A stretch of DNA of 64,000 bases, taken from assembly GCA_028753945.1 (NCBI GenBank), contig JAPNXP010000013.1, positions 4,713,501-4,777,500 on the forward strand, in the 5' to 3' direction. Source of the stretch: Hexactinellida sp. DTS-2022. Its lineage: Eukaryota > Porifera > Hexactinellida. Positions 28,452 through 39,300 of the stretch are shown one piece after another (the stretch's first letter is position 1; each line of letters begins with the position of its first letter). A program made the translations under genes and the position numbers. The notes beneath the pieces are model-generated. The model did no database searches and was not told where the DNA came from. It worked only from the letters and a program-made list of their open reading frames with translations.

Positions 28452-29786
28452 TCAGAACAGATTGGGCTGTCGGCCCCGTCTCGAGGCTATTTTGCCTCTT
28501 CTACCGTGGAGTCGCGACCTAGCGGCTCCCTTCCACTCATAGGGTGCGTGCCGTGCCCCCCGCATGTACCTTAGGGGGCCCATGCCCGGGTACACCGGTT
28601 GGAAGTGAGGGGGGGCACTGGACTGTGGATAGTAAGGGTAGTCAGCCTCCGGTGGGGTAGTGTCAAAGTACGAATCTGCATAGCTATCGTACTGAAACGT
28701 CTCTGGGGCCTGGAAGGTGTTTGTGGGGGACTTGGGGGCATAGCTGACGAGAGGAGAATCGTCGTAGGAGGAGAGGGGGGGAGGGGACACCCGGGGGGCC
28801 AGACGCGAATGGACCGATATGTGATTCTGTGGAGGATCACTCCAATAGGTGGAGTCAGTTGTGTAAGGATTCGACTCGTAATGTTGCACTGTAGGCTGTT
28901 GGAAATAAGAATCTGGTTCTTCTTGTGACTGGAATGTATCCTCATTCAGTGGGGCGTCGGTGGTGCCGAAAGATCCCATATTGTGCGTCTCGGCATAGTT
29001 GAGTGCTTTCGTGACAGAGTCTAGCTTAGCTAACATATTCGAACTCTCCATGCTGACAAACTTAGTGTCAAGCCCTGGGAGACGAGTGATAACCTTTGCT
29101 TTTATGCCGTTTTTAAAATCTCTTCGAGTTACCAATTCTATTTTAGGCACTAGGTTAGCCTGAGTGAGATCGGAACAAACTTCGCGGAATTTTAGGTAGT
29201 GCTGTCTGCTATCTTCTCTCTTCTTCTTGAATAGAGTAGCCTTATTATTATCTCCCTGTTTTACGAAACGGTAGTTCGTATTCTTGCTTTTAGCAACGGG
29301 AATAGCGGGTACTACAACCTCTTCCTTTGGGACCGTCATTAGCTCTGCCAGCCGCGCGGGCACCCTGTCCAGACTCATTATGAAATCGATAACCTTTCTG
29401 GCTCCGTTTCGCTTCATAACTCTATGGTCAGTCCCTCTGAGAGGGAACTTTATATTTATTTCGTTGCCCTCGACTGAGAAGTGGCATTTCTTCTCCGCAG
29501 AGCCTGGAATGTCTTCCATCTCGGCTCGCACTTTGAACTTAGAATTCAAAAGAATTCCAAACGGATTATTATCATAAGTAACATTGTTTTTAGCCGGCTT
29601 TTGTCGACTATCCTTACCAGTCGCATTCGATTTCTCATTCGATTGAATTCTACTATAGGCATCATCCTGCCCTAACTGGTTTGTTTCAAATCGGTTTATA
29701 GCTGGCGGGTCTGCACAGACTTCGTTATTAGAGTCAGAAAACTCTTCGGTGGTATCCACAACAACCAACTCCTCTAGATCAGACAT
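28452..29786 (-). CDS. Orphan protein, acidic N-terminus, Pro/Tyr-rich and basic C-terminus
   Basis: Single exon, 444 residues, not recognised. Residues 1-80 are acidic and Asn/Ser-rich. Residues about 80-265 look folded, with KCHFSVEGNEINIKFPLRGT, a helix-like RKVIDFIMSLDRVPARLAEL and KIELVTRRDFKNGIKAKVIT. Residues about 290-400 are Pro/Tyr/Ser-rich and disordered. The tail is very basic and RG-containing (RSRLHGRRGKIASRRGRQPN), which suggests RNA or nucleic-acid binding; that is an inference from composition. The long ORF with normal codon composition supports a real gene. Confidence 0.7.
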   Translation of the reverse strand: MSDLEELVVVDTTEEFSDSNNEVCADPPAINRFETNQLGQDDAYSRIQSNEKSNATGKDSRQKPAKNNVTYDNNPFGILLNSKFKVRAEMEDIPGSAEKKCHFSVEGNEINIKFPLRGTDHRVMKRNGARKVIDFIMSLDRVPARLAELMTVPKEEVVVPAIPVAKSKNTNYRFVKQGDNNKATLFKKKREDSRQHYLKFREVCSDLTQANLVPKIELVTRRDFKNGIKAKVITRLPGLDTKFVSMESSNMLAKLDSVTKALNYAETHNMGSFGTTDAPLNEDTFQSQEEPDSYFQQPTVQHYESNPYTTDSTYWSDPPQNHISVHSRLAPRVSPPPLSSYDDSPLVSYAPKSPTNTFQAPETFQYDSYADSYFDTTPPEADYPYYPQSSAPPHFQPVYPGMGPLRYMRGARHAPYEWKGAARSRLHGRRGKIASRRGRQPNLF

Positions 29787-30370
29787 AACAAACTATGGCT
29801 TGTTAGAAACTTAGAATGTATGTAGTGTTTATTTGTAAAGCTAGGAATATGTAAATGTGGGTTCATACAATCGACTCGAGTTATATAAAGTGGATTCAAT
29901 AACAGGTGTATTTCAATAACTTTTTGATTATTCGATACAAACAGACATAATACAACTGGGGTCGATTGTAGTTTTATCTCTAGATAAAGTAATAACTTGG
30001 ACGTAGGTAGATCGTCTTTTTCTAGACCAGGTTTCTTTACACAAATAGTATTACCCATAGACGGCAGGGGCTTTTGGTTTACAGAATGTATAGACCGTTA
30101 GACGGTCTACATAAATTATTAATTTAAGGGCCAAATTTCCCTCGTAGCCTGTGAAACTTGGCAAAGGAAAGCATCTCAGAAATGTCAGGTATCAATCAAA
30201 CAGATTTCAGTCGAAAGATGGTGTAAAATTCATCATTGACGCTTTTATAAATAGAATGAATGATGTGAAACCAGTTAGTAGAGGGATATTATAGTATACA
30301 ATAGTGGTCGAATAACAAAGCTTGACCCATAATTCGGAGATCTAACTGGGCTACTCATGTATCGGCCAAC
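29787..30370. other. Upstream region of the orphan gene
   Basis: Contains a 94-codon minus-strand ORF (29774-30058) starting MGNTICVKK whose product is not protein-like after about 40 residues. It cannot be spliced in frame to the orphan gene. Also a short perfect palindrome around 30090-30115 (TAGACCGTTAGACGGTCTA). Confidence 0.35.
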
Positions 30371-30490
30371 ACCTTTTCAATTAAAAAAAAAGGTTTCGCA
30401 AAAGTGATTTTGTTTTTGATGGTTTAAAAATACCTTGTGCAGTGCCTGAAAATTACATTAGAAAGGTGACCGTATTGGCCGATATATAAG
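30370..30490. repeat. Dispersed repeat, CAGTGCCTGAAAATCACATT family, copy 1
   Basis: Shares ACCTTTTCAAT(T/A), TTCGCAAA, TTTTTGATG and CAGTGCCTGAAAATYACATTA with a stretch at 63163-63265, in the same order. No terminal repeats identified. Confidence 0.55.
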
Positions 30491-30500
30491 TAATCCTTAA

Positions 30501-30640
30501 AAGGCCAATTCAGAATTCCTAACATTCACTAACTACCCACAATTCGGTTTTGTTTCATTTCTGGAAAATTAAGGCCAATTCAGAATTCCTAACATTCACT
30601 AACTACCCACAATTCGGTTTTGTTTCATTTCTGGAAAATT
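30501..30640 (+). repeat. Perfect tandem duplication, 70 bp x 2
   Basis: The 70-bp unit beginning AAGGCCAATTCAGAATTCCT and ending CTGGAAAATT occurs twice head to tail with no mismatch (30501-30570 and 30571-30640). Confidence 0.97.
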
Positions 30641-30875
30641 AGCTTCTTCCACGTAATATTACAAATTTATATGCAAAGTATTAAATATTTTCAAATTATC
30701 AATTTTTTGCCACACCCACCTTAAAGTTCTAAAAAATAAATAATACTACCGATAATCTAATAACATTCTACTGCAATCCAAATAATATAAACAGTAATAA
30801 GTGAATGAGTGCGACTGCTATATCTGGTACCAAGTACCTACAAACAAATAAAGTAACAAATAAGTATCCTCTTAT
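30641..30875. other. 3' flank of Ig-like gene 1
   Basis: AT-rich, no gene recognised. Confidence 0.3.
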
Positions 30876-31760
30876 CTAGGTGAGTCTATGCTCTTTAGAG
30901 TTTAAACCTTTAACTGGTGGCTCGATTGAGCTATCATTGTCCAAAATAGCTGGTTCTGACAAATCTTCAGCCTGAAGTGAATAAAATTCTTGAGCTGAAC
31001 TGCTAGCAGAATGTGAGTCAGAATCAGTGGCTACATCCACTGTGTCAGAGGACACGCGATAACCAACTCTATAAACATTTCTAGTTTGTCTACAATTAAT
31101 AATTGACTGCAACCAACGCTTTAAATTGGAAATTTTTTCCATTATTTTAATCCTAGGAAATATTATTAGTGTTAAGAAGGGAAGTAAGAAACATGCCGAT
31201 ATAATGGTAGCTACTAGGAATATTAATACACTACATACTTCAATTGGGAAATTGTTTTGAATGCAGGGTGGCATGTGTGTGTCATGATGTGTGGTATTCG
31301 TGATTCCTCTGGTTGTATTTCCGGAATAAGAATGGCTAGTAGTATTGGTAATACCAGCAGTAGGAAGAATGGCTATGCCATTGGTAATGGTTAGTGCATA
31401 TTCTATACGTGTGCCATTGATGAGGGACTGAGTGCATTTAAAATTGTTCTGTAAATCAGATTCTCTGAAATCGCGAATAACAATTTCTCCTAATAAGTTT
31501 TCCGCTTTGTGATCGGGGAAATGACTCCCTAAGTAACGGCTATCATTCAGCTGGTCTCTAATATCAATAAACTCAAATGTTTGGTCACCATCGCCCCAAG
31601 TGAGGCCTGGAATTATAGAAATGAAACTTTCTTTTGTCGAAATCAGCTGACAGAAAAGTGTCACAGTATTATATTTATGACGTGTCAAAATAAAATCAGC
31701 AGAGGTGCGAGTAAAATGAAAGACAAATGTCAACAGAAGTAAATAGTAATGCGGTTTCAT
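30876..31760 (-). CDS. Ig-like single-pass membrane protein, paralog 1
   Basis: Single exon, 294 residues. Signal peptide (residues 1-21, HYYLLLLTFVFHFTRTSA), one Ig-like ectodomain (about 25-125) and a short Asn/Thr-rich stalk with several N-glycosylation sites (NTT, NTS). A long hydrophobic membrane segment (about 170-200) and a cytoplasmic tail of about 90 residues rich in Ser/Asp follow. Ig hallmarks: VTLFCQL, then LTWGDG, then SDLQNNFKCT, giving the Cys-Trp-(D.x.x.x.F.x.C) pattern. The ectodomain is about 60% identical to the next gene (QTFEFI.IRDQLNDSRY.GSHFPD). I recognise no named family. The tail contains EFYSLQ but no clear ITAM or ITIM. Confidence 0.8.
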   Translation of the reverse strand: MKPHYYLLLLTFVFHFTRTSADFILTRHKYNTVTLFCQLISTKESFISIIPGLTWGDGDQTFEFIDIRDQLNDSRYLGSHFPDHKAENLLGEIVIRDFRESDLQNNFKCTQSLINGTRIEYALTITNGIAILPTAGITNTTSHSYSGNTTRGITNTTHHDTHMPPCIQNNFPIEVCSVLIFLVATIISACFLLPFLTLIIFPRIKIMEKISNLKRWLQSIINCRQTRNVYRVGYRVSSDTVDVATDSDSHSASSSAQEFYSLQAEDLSEPAILDNDSSIEPPVKGLNSKEHRLT

Positions 31761-32177
31761 TGCTTGAGGACGTTAATAGTAACTATCTAATTAGCAACTC
31801 ATATAATATAGTAAATAATGAACCCCATGCCCAGTGAATTAAAAGTGAATAAAATCGGTTGATGAACAAAATATTTGAGTGCCAAAAATTGATTGTTGTT
31901 GATTTTACCTAGTTAAATGTATGCAAATAATTAAATCAATATTCTGGAAAGCAAAACAATCTACAAAGAAACCCCAAATTCTTCGTGGAATACAATACAC
32001 ACAATATAGTACCTGAAAATGTATATTATTTAATCCTTGTATAATTTCTATTCTATAATCCAAATAAATTAAAATTATGTCTAGAGTCTAGAGTGAATAG
32101 TGCACAAAAGTTGAGAACTACTAAAGTTCATAATCTAATATAAAGTGACTCAGTTAACAACTGCTTTGAGCTATATT
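31761..32177. other. Spacer between the two Ig-like genes
   Basis: A 417-bp AT-rich spacer. No third copy or remnant seen. Confidence 0.4.
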
Positions 32178-32915
32178 CTAGTCCTGGCTTCCATCTGATG
32201 ATTTCAGGGGTTTGTCCCTGCTTAAACTCCTTTGAACCAAGATCGGTTCTTTATAATCCTGTTCCTCGTTAGATCGGATCGGGGGATCCTGAGGGGGGAC
32301 ATTTAGAGGGCTGTTAGATTTGAAGCGTTGAAGATTAACTGAAGGACTTCTGTTAGTGTTATTTCCAAAAAGCTTTCGTAGTTTATTTGATCCAGTTTTT
32401 ATCATGTTAACTGCAAGATTTTTACCAAAAATACAAAGTAATAGTACAAGATTGATGACCAAGCTAATACCAAATAATATTAGGATAGTATAACTAGATG
32501 TGTTAGCAAGATTATCTGGAAATAAGTCAGATTCTAGAGAGATTCTAACAGTTGTTAGTGGATACTCTAGAGGAGTTCCATTAAAGAAGTTTTGGAAACA
32601 TTTGAAGTTGTTCTGTAAATCTGAGTTTCTGAAATTGCGAATAACAACAATTCCAATTAAGTTCTTCGCAGCGGGGTCAGGGAAATGACTTCCAAAGTAT
32701 CGGCTATCATTTAGCTGGTCTCGAATACCTATAAACTCGAATGTTTGGCTGCCATCACCCCAGGCAATGTGTGGGACGATAGATTCGAAAGCTCCCTCTT
32801 GAGCCAACAGCTGGCAGAATAGCGACACGGTGCTGTCCTTCTCGCGAATCATACGAAATTCCGAAAATACAAGAGAGATAGGAAGGAATGCAAACAGAAG
32901 TAGTGACAAATTCAT
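32178..32915 (-). CDS. Ig-like single-pass membrane protein, paralog 2
   Basis: Single exon, 245 residues, same layout as paralog 1. Signal peptide (about 1-18, NLSLLLFAFLPISLVFS), Ig-like domain with VSLFCQL, IAWGDG and SDLQNNFKCF, and a membrane segment at about 145-168 (YTILILFGISLVINLVLLLC). The tail is about 75 residues and ends NEEQDYKEPILVQRSLSRDK. It lacks the long glycosylated stalk of paralog 1, and the tails are unrelated except for a loose (D)xxEP-I-L match. Tandem duplication with conserved ectodomain and diverged tail suggests surface receptors with different signalling; ligand unknown. Confidence 0.8.
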   Translation of the reverse strand: MNLSLLLFAFLPISLVFSEFRMIREKDSTVSLFCQLLAQEGAFESIVPHIAWGDGSQTFEFIGIRDQLNDSRYFGSHFPDPAAKNLIGIVVIRNFRNSDLQNNFKCFQNFFNGTPLEYPLTTVRISLESDLFPDNLANTSSYTILILFGISLVINLVLLLCIFGKNLAVNMIKTGSNKLRKLFGNNTNRSPSVNLQRFKSNSPLNVPPQDPPIRSNEEQDYKEPILVQRSLSRDKPLKSSDGSQD

Positions 32916-33377
32916 TCGCTTTGTGGTAGTATTATTCTAACAAGTAAATATCCGTATTATTAAAAACAAATTGTATTGTATACTATATTTGTAAATCTTG
33001 TTTGTGTATTCCAACTAGTGTTTTCGGCTCATAAGAAAATGCTGCTGCACAGCTGTAATTTTAGATTTTTCGTCATGTCATCATCAGCATAAAGGTGTTA
33101 AACATCTCAGAAAGTTTGTTCCGATGACCACCAACATATAGGTCCTCCAAAGGAACATGGTGTCGGCACAGCTGTAATTTTAGATTTTTAAGGGGTGATC
33201 ATCTCAAATATGTTAAATAAAGTTTTATTCTAACTCTATTCTAATCCTCTAATAATTAAGTAGATGTGCGTTATTTAATTACATTGTTACTAAAATGGGG
33301 ATTCAACATCGCCTACAAAATACAACAACAATATTAATTTACTATGAGATATAGATAAATAGTGTAAGAAAATATAG
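32916..33377. repeat. Intergenic with dispersed GCACAGCTGTAATTTTAGATTTTT repeat
   Basis: Between Ig-like paralog 2 and centriolin. The 24-bp word GCACAGCTGTAATTTTAGATTTTT appears twice, near 33049 and 33170. The first is followed by a TCATGTCATCATC..AAAGGTGTTAA block that recurs inverted at about 56520-56590. Confidence 0.6.
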
Positions 33378-36300
33378 TTAGAAATTCGGACGCGAGTATA
33401 CTTCCTGGCTGTGCCTGTGCTCCAGCAGCTTCAGCTTGTGCTCGTCCGGCATGTGCTGTCTCAGGAGGCTGGAGGTCGAGTGCGTGGAGGGGAGGGACCG
33501 GAGGCTGTGGTTAGAGTCTGAGGGGGGGATGAGCTCAGGGGCAGGCAGGGTCGCGTCCTGTCTCCGGTCGAAGGACCGATTGAGGTACCGCCTCTCAGGG
33601 GGAGAGGTGTCCGAGGGAGGGTCCTCGAACAGGATGCTATCAGCTGGCGCCAGGGGCGTGGGGGGAGAGTTCTTATCGTAGGGAGACTCGTAGGATCTCC
33701 TCATACTTACGGAGTTAGTGGTGTCGTTAGTCTGAGACAGATAGGACAGTTCAGGGTTGTATGGAACGTCTTTTGAGGGCGTGTCAAACGCGAAGGAGTT
33801 GTAGCCGTGCGAGCCCTGATTGGGGTCCAGAGAGCTGATGGGGCGCGAGGGGGAGGTGGGGAAGAAAGGGTTGGTCGAAGGGGAGATTTTAGGAGAGGGA
33901 CTAGGTCTAGGTCTCCGACTTATGTCGGAGATTTTATCTACCTTCCTATTCAGCTGATCCAGTATCTCTCTCTGCGCTTTAAACTCCAGCTCCACTTCGA
34001 ATGGCAGCTCTAGTGGCTGCTCTGTCTTGTGTTGGTCTAGAACATTCTGCAGCTGCTCGATCTGTCTCTTCAGGTCGTATACTCCCTGCATCGTCTCGTG
34101 CTGAGCATTCAGGACAGACCTCTCCCCCTCCTGCATGTTCCCTTGCAGGTACTGCATCAGAGACTCGTGCTCCCGGTTTATCTCGTCCAGAATGGCCTGG
34201 TGGTTCTTCATACGCATCGTGGTGAGGTCAGGCAGAACCTCAGAATGAAGGGGAGTGAGCAAGTCTTCAATTGGTGGACCGTGGATGTTGTGATTGGTAA
34301 CTTGGTCGTGGAGTATCTCTTCATCTTTGTAGAGCTCCGTAGAAATATTATCTTGCAGGTGAGTGAGCTGGGATTGGAGATTGTGAAGGAGTTTGTCAAT
34401 TGTATGTGTGTGTTGAGAGTTGTGCTGTTTCTGTAAATAGCTTTGGTTGCCTTTAATCCGATTCAGCTCTGTCCTCAACTCGAGTATTTCCTGGTGATAC
34501 GCTTCGTTCTGTTGCTCCAGTTCTTCCATTCCCTGTAGCGCTTCCATCAGTTCCTGTACCTGGTGCTTGTACTGCCTGAGAGAGGCTCTCAGCGCCTCGA
34601 TCTCGCCCCTACCGCCCCTCTCCTCCTGCGAAGAGAGATTCTGCTGCAGCTGTCTCAGCTGGGATTCTAGTTGGGACCGCTTGGTCTCCATAGCAGCTAG
34701 GTTGGTTTGGTCAGGCATCGCCTGCAGCGCCCTCAGATCCTGGATGAGAGATCTGAGATGTCGCAGAGTCCCCTCTTCCTTTCTCCGTGTCACTTTCAGG
34801 TTGTTAACAACCTCTTCCAGCTCCGCTTTATCCTCGAGACACTTGTAATACTCATTCTTTGCCGCTCTCTTCTGCTCATTCACTTCCTGCAGGCTCCGCT
34901 TGGCGGTGTCCAGATCATTAAGCTGTTGGTTAATTTCCCTCTGGATGCGAGACCGCTTAGTCAGGAGCTCCCCCACCTCCTCGCTTCCCCTCACTTCTGC
35001 CTCCTGCAGAATCCCAGTCAAGCTCTCGATTCGTCGCTGCAGCGTGTCCAGCTGTGGGGTCATGCCTCCGTGGGAGGTCTGCCCCGTGATGACGTCAGTT
35101 CTCTGGCTGCGGCCTCTCAGATGCACATTAATCTGCTGCAGCTCGTCCCTGGCTCTGTTGAGCTCAGCGGCTGTCTGAGAGAGGCGGTCCTGCTCGCGAG
35201 CCAGCTGCAGGTTGAGTCGCTCCTGCTCCTCTTGCTTCTTGCAGAGATTATCCACTTTCTCCTTCAACAGCTGTTCGATGTCCGACAGGCGGTCCAGCAC
35301 GTTGTGACGAACTGAAATATCAACCCGCGTATTCCTGTCCCTCCCTCTGCGATTGGAAATGCCGAGCAAGACTTCCAAACGATCTATTTCATCCTCCATG
35401 GCAACGTGCTGCGGAATGTTACAGAAGTACTCACTCCCCTCTGTGGTGTGGTAGTGCCTAGTGCCGCGGTGCTCGGCTGGCCGGCCGTGCGACCTGGTCA
35501 CGTGCAGGCTGTACTCAGTGGGGTCAGGAGCCCGCGCGTGCACTCGCTTAGTCCTGTGCTTGCCGTGACTGGGCACGTATATGTAGTTGACGTCATTCTG
35601 AGGCTCTACGACCGAATGCACTGATTCGGAGTCGGATTCTGTGGCGGATAGCACCACCACTGTTTGGTTGAGTTTGGCGCTGTTTCTCGGAAGCTGCCTC
35701 TTCGCGCGGTGTATGCGCTTCTTTCTGGAAATATAAATCTTGTTATGCAGCTCTGTGTCGGACCGAGACACGGACTCTTTCGGCTTGGCGGCCCTTTCGG
35801 TCTGCGCGCCGCGACTCGTCCTGTAGTGCACGCGCGTGGTCTTCTCGGTGCTGCCAGCCAGGGGGGCGGAGCCCTCCGGTTCCTCTGAGGAACTGGAGAT
35901 AATCTCCTCGTCGATAAATATATCTCTGAACTCCTGAACCCGGCCGGTGCCCCCGGGCCTGCGGGTGGAGGTGGTTTTGCTGCTAACCTGGATTCCGCTT
36001 GGTTCGGGGGGTCTGTTCGCTGCCCTGTTGGGGGGCCTGGGGCGCCTCGAGGGAACGGAGCACTCGCTTACGGAGAGAGGCGAGTCTACGGGGGTGAGCG
36101 AGTGGTAGTAGCCGCCCTGTCCGTGTGTCTGTGTGCCGCTGCTGTCCCTCTGGCTCTGGGGGAAGGTTTGCACCGCCGCGGAGTGACCGTGGCCCCCGGC
36201 CTGCATACCGCGGCTCTGCGTGTCGAACAGGTCAGCCTGGATACTCACATTCCTATGGGGCGGTCTCGTTTCGAAGTCATTTATATCAATAGACTCGGTC

Positions 36301-39300
36301 AAGAGAGAATTCCTATCGAAGGTATCGGGATTCTCGAAATGATTGACTACCCCATTCATGTGCCCTACGTCATCGCTGATAGCAGAGAGATCTTGGGGCT
36401 CTCTCGGGGACACGCCCTGGTCCCTGTACCCTGGGTTCGCGTCCATGGTGACTCGACTGGTCTGCACCCCTATAGTATTGAGCTCGCGCTTCAGCTCATC
36501 ATTCTCAGCTATCAGATGTCTAATGTCGTCCTCGTAGTTATGCAGCAGATCCTCTCGCGCTCGTATTCCCATATCGGTTTGCTCCAAGTCAGCAAGCAGC
36601 TGCTCCTTGTCTCTCTCCAGACAAACCAGCTGTTCAGCTAGCTCCTCGTTCTCCCGCGCTAAGCTGATGTCCGCTATGTTCGCCTGAGAGGTCTGGTGTG
36701 TCACACGCGGCTTAACCTGTGTGGACACCTCGACACCTCTCTTCCTCTTGAGGGCTGCCAGCTCTTGTTCGGCCGCCTCCAGCAGCTCCTGCAGGTTGTA
36801 CAGCTCCTGCTCGAGCCGGTCCAGACGCGGGTCTCGGTCTGTCTGCATGTTCTTGTTGCAGAGTTTCAGTTTGTTGTTAAGCAACCCTTTCATGTCCGCG
36901 TTTTCCGCCTCTGTCTCCACCATCTGTTCGGTGAGTCTCTCCAGCTCCTCGGCCGTGTCTCCGAGGAGGCCGGTCAGCTGATCGCTGAGCTCCCCCACCA
37001 TTCTCTCCTCTGGAAACTGCGCGGCGTGCGGACGCGGCAGCTGCTGAATAGCGTCTGCCACCGCCCCTGCCTCCCCGTGCCCCCCCACAGTGTCAGTCAG
37101 GTTCCTCAGCTGCTGCATTACAGACCCATAATTGGGCAGCGCGGGTGTCTGTGTGCCCTGAGAGATCAGCTGTTTGTTCCTCTCCCGCTCCATCTCGGTG
37201 ATGTAGTCCCTCAGCTCCTGGATCTCCTGCTGCTGCTCGCGCTCCCGCGTCTCCACGCCACGCAGCTCTTCCTCCAGGGAGTCTTTGCGCGCCATCGCGG
37301 CCTGTCGGGCGCTCTCAGACTGACTGATCAGCTGTTTCAGCTGTGCAGCTTTATCCTTGAGTTTCCTGTTCTCCGCCTCGGCCTGCAGTCTGTCCTGCTC
37401 CTCCTCTCGCAGCCTCGCCTCCAGCAGCTGTTTCTCTCTCTCCAGATTGTCCAGTCGCTCCAGCTCCGCGCCCGCCACGCCCAGGTCCCGTCTCAGCGCC
37501 TCCGACTGCGCCTCCGCCTCCGCCAGAGCGCTCCGGACGTGGTATCCGTCCTCCAAAGCGCGGTTCTTCTCCAAGTTGATAGTGTCCACTGCGTCCTGCA
37601 ACACTTGGTTCTCGAGGAGCTTCTGGTTGAGGTCCTGGCGCATCTGCTCCAGGTGCTCCAGCAGCCCCTGCCTCTCGCGCTCCCACAGCTGATCGCCAGA
37701 CGGGATGTCCACCCTGCTTCCGGGCGAGACCGAGAGCCTGGGGCGGGGCCGAGGCGTGTTAGTGCCCTGCTCCACTTGGTGGCACCTCACGGACACGCCC
37801 ACCTCTGCTGTCTCCTTATGCAGCCGTCTCCACAGGTCGTTCCGCTCCAGTCTGAGTCCCTCGTGCTCGCCGCTAAGAGCCGCGATCTCCAGCTCCTGCG
37901 CGGCCAGCTGTTCCCTCAGCAGCTCCAGCTCCTGGAGACCCGACTCATCCATGGTCTGCACAACAACGGACTCCCGCTCTATGTTAAGCAGCCGGTTCAG
38001 GTGTTCTACCAGCTCCGCTTTATCCGCCACGAGCTTATCGCACGCGGCTCGCTCTCTGATCAGCTGATCGGATAGCTCAGCTGACTCCTGCTGCATGAGG
38101 TCCATCTGCTCACCAACACTCACGCTCCTGCCCAGCTGTTGGTCCATGTCGCGCATGGCCAACTCCTTGTTCGCGATCAGATCCGCGATCTGCACCAGCT
38201 CCTGTTCGTTGGCGTCCTCGAACACGGCGTCCCTCAGATACGAGGCTGTCTCTTCGTCGGAGTCCTCCAAGTTCTGGGACAGGTCCAGTTGTGTCTGCTG
38301 CTGCCTCCTCAAGGCCCGCAGCTCGTCCTGAATGGCCGCCAGTCTCCGCTGCAGCTGGTCGCTCTCCTCTCCGCTTAGCGGGCTCTGGGGCCCCAGACAC
38401 GCCTGGACCCCCTGCTCGTGGCGTCCGATGCTGTGTCGGAGGTCGGCCTGTCGCTCGGCGGAGGCCTGCAGGCCCTGCTCCTTGGTCTGCACCAGACGCG
38501 CTATGTGGGCGGGGTCCCCCGGGTCCTGGGGCTGAGGCTGTCCGTACTGACGCCCGGGCACTGCTTCGTAGTTAACCGGTCTCGACATGTCCGGTTGGTG
38601 CGTGCGGTGTACCGTGGTAGATGGGAGGTACCTGGCCTGCCCCAGATAGGGGATCTCCTCCATGTCTGAGTTTTCTGAGTCCAGGTTGAAGTTCGGATGG
38701 TAGAGGTCTGTGTATCGAGAGTTCTCCACTTTGGTGTCCAGCTTGTAGAAGGAGAGCTCGTTCTCCAGCTGGAGTCTCCCGCTCATAACTCTGTTCATCT
38801 CGTTTGTCTTCTGTTCCACTAACCGCCGCTGCGCAGTCAGCTCGTCGTCCAGTCTGCTGTTCTCCTCGTTCCTGACCTGGAGCTCGCTCCTGTTCAGGGC
38901 GTCGCTCTTCTCGAGTCTATCCCTGGTCCGCTGTGTCTCCTCCAGCTCTGTTTCCACGCCCTGCAGTCTCTCCCGCAGCAGCAGCAGCTCCGCCTCATGC
39001 AGCTCCAGCGTCTCGCGCGCGTAGCGGGCCCCCGCCTCGGTCTTGTCCGCCTCGCTTATAGGGTCCCCGTCCAGGAGCTCCAGCGTGGGCATGCCGTAGA
39101 CAATCATCCCGCGGCAGTGCGGCAGCCGCGAGAGCGGGTTCTCCTCCACACTCAGGTGTATCAGGCCTGTCAGAGACCGAAGCTTTATGACGTCAGGCAG
39201 GGACACCAGTTTGTTGCCCGCTAGATAGAGCTCCCTCAGGGCGGTTAGCTTCTTAGGGAGGTAGGCTGGGACTCGCTGTATCTGGTTGTACGACACGTCT

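Noticed and set aside
29774-30058. 94-codon minus-strand ORF starting MGNTICVKK (myristoylation-like)
   Set aside because: No family match, and splicing into the orphan gene downstream meets a stop codon in its frame (CCA TAG before its ATG).
36696-38075. 459-codon plus-strand ORF
   Set aside because: Antisense shadow of centriolin coiled coil; the low number of stops comes from the GC-rich Leu/Gln/Glu codons on the other strand.
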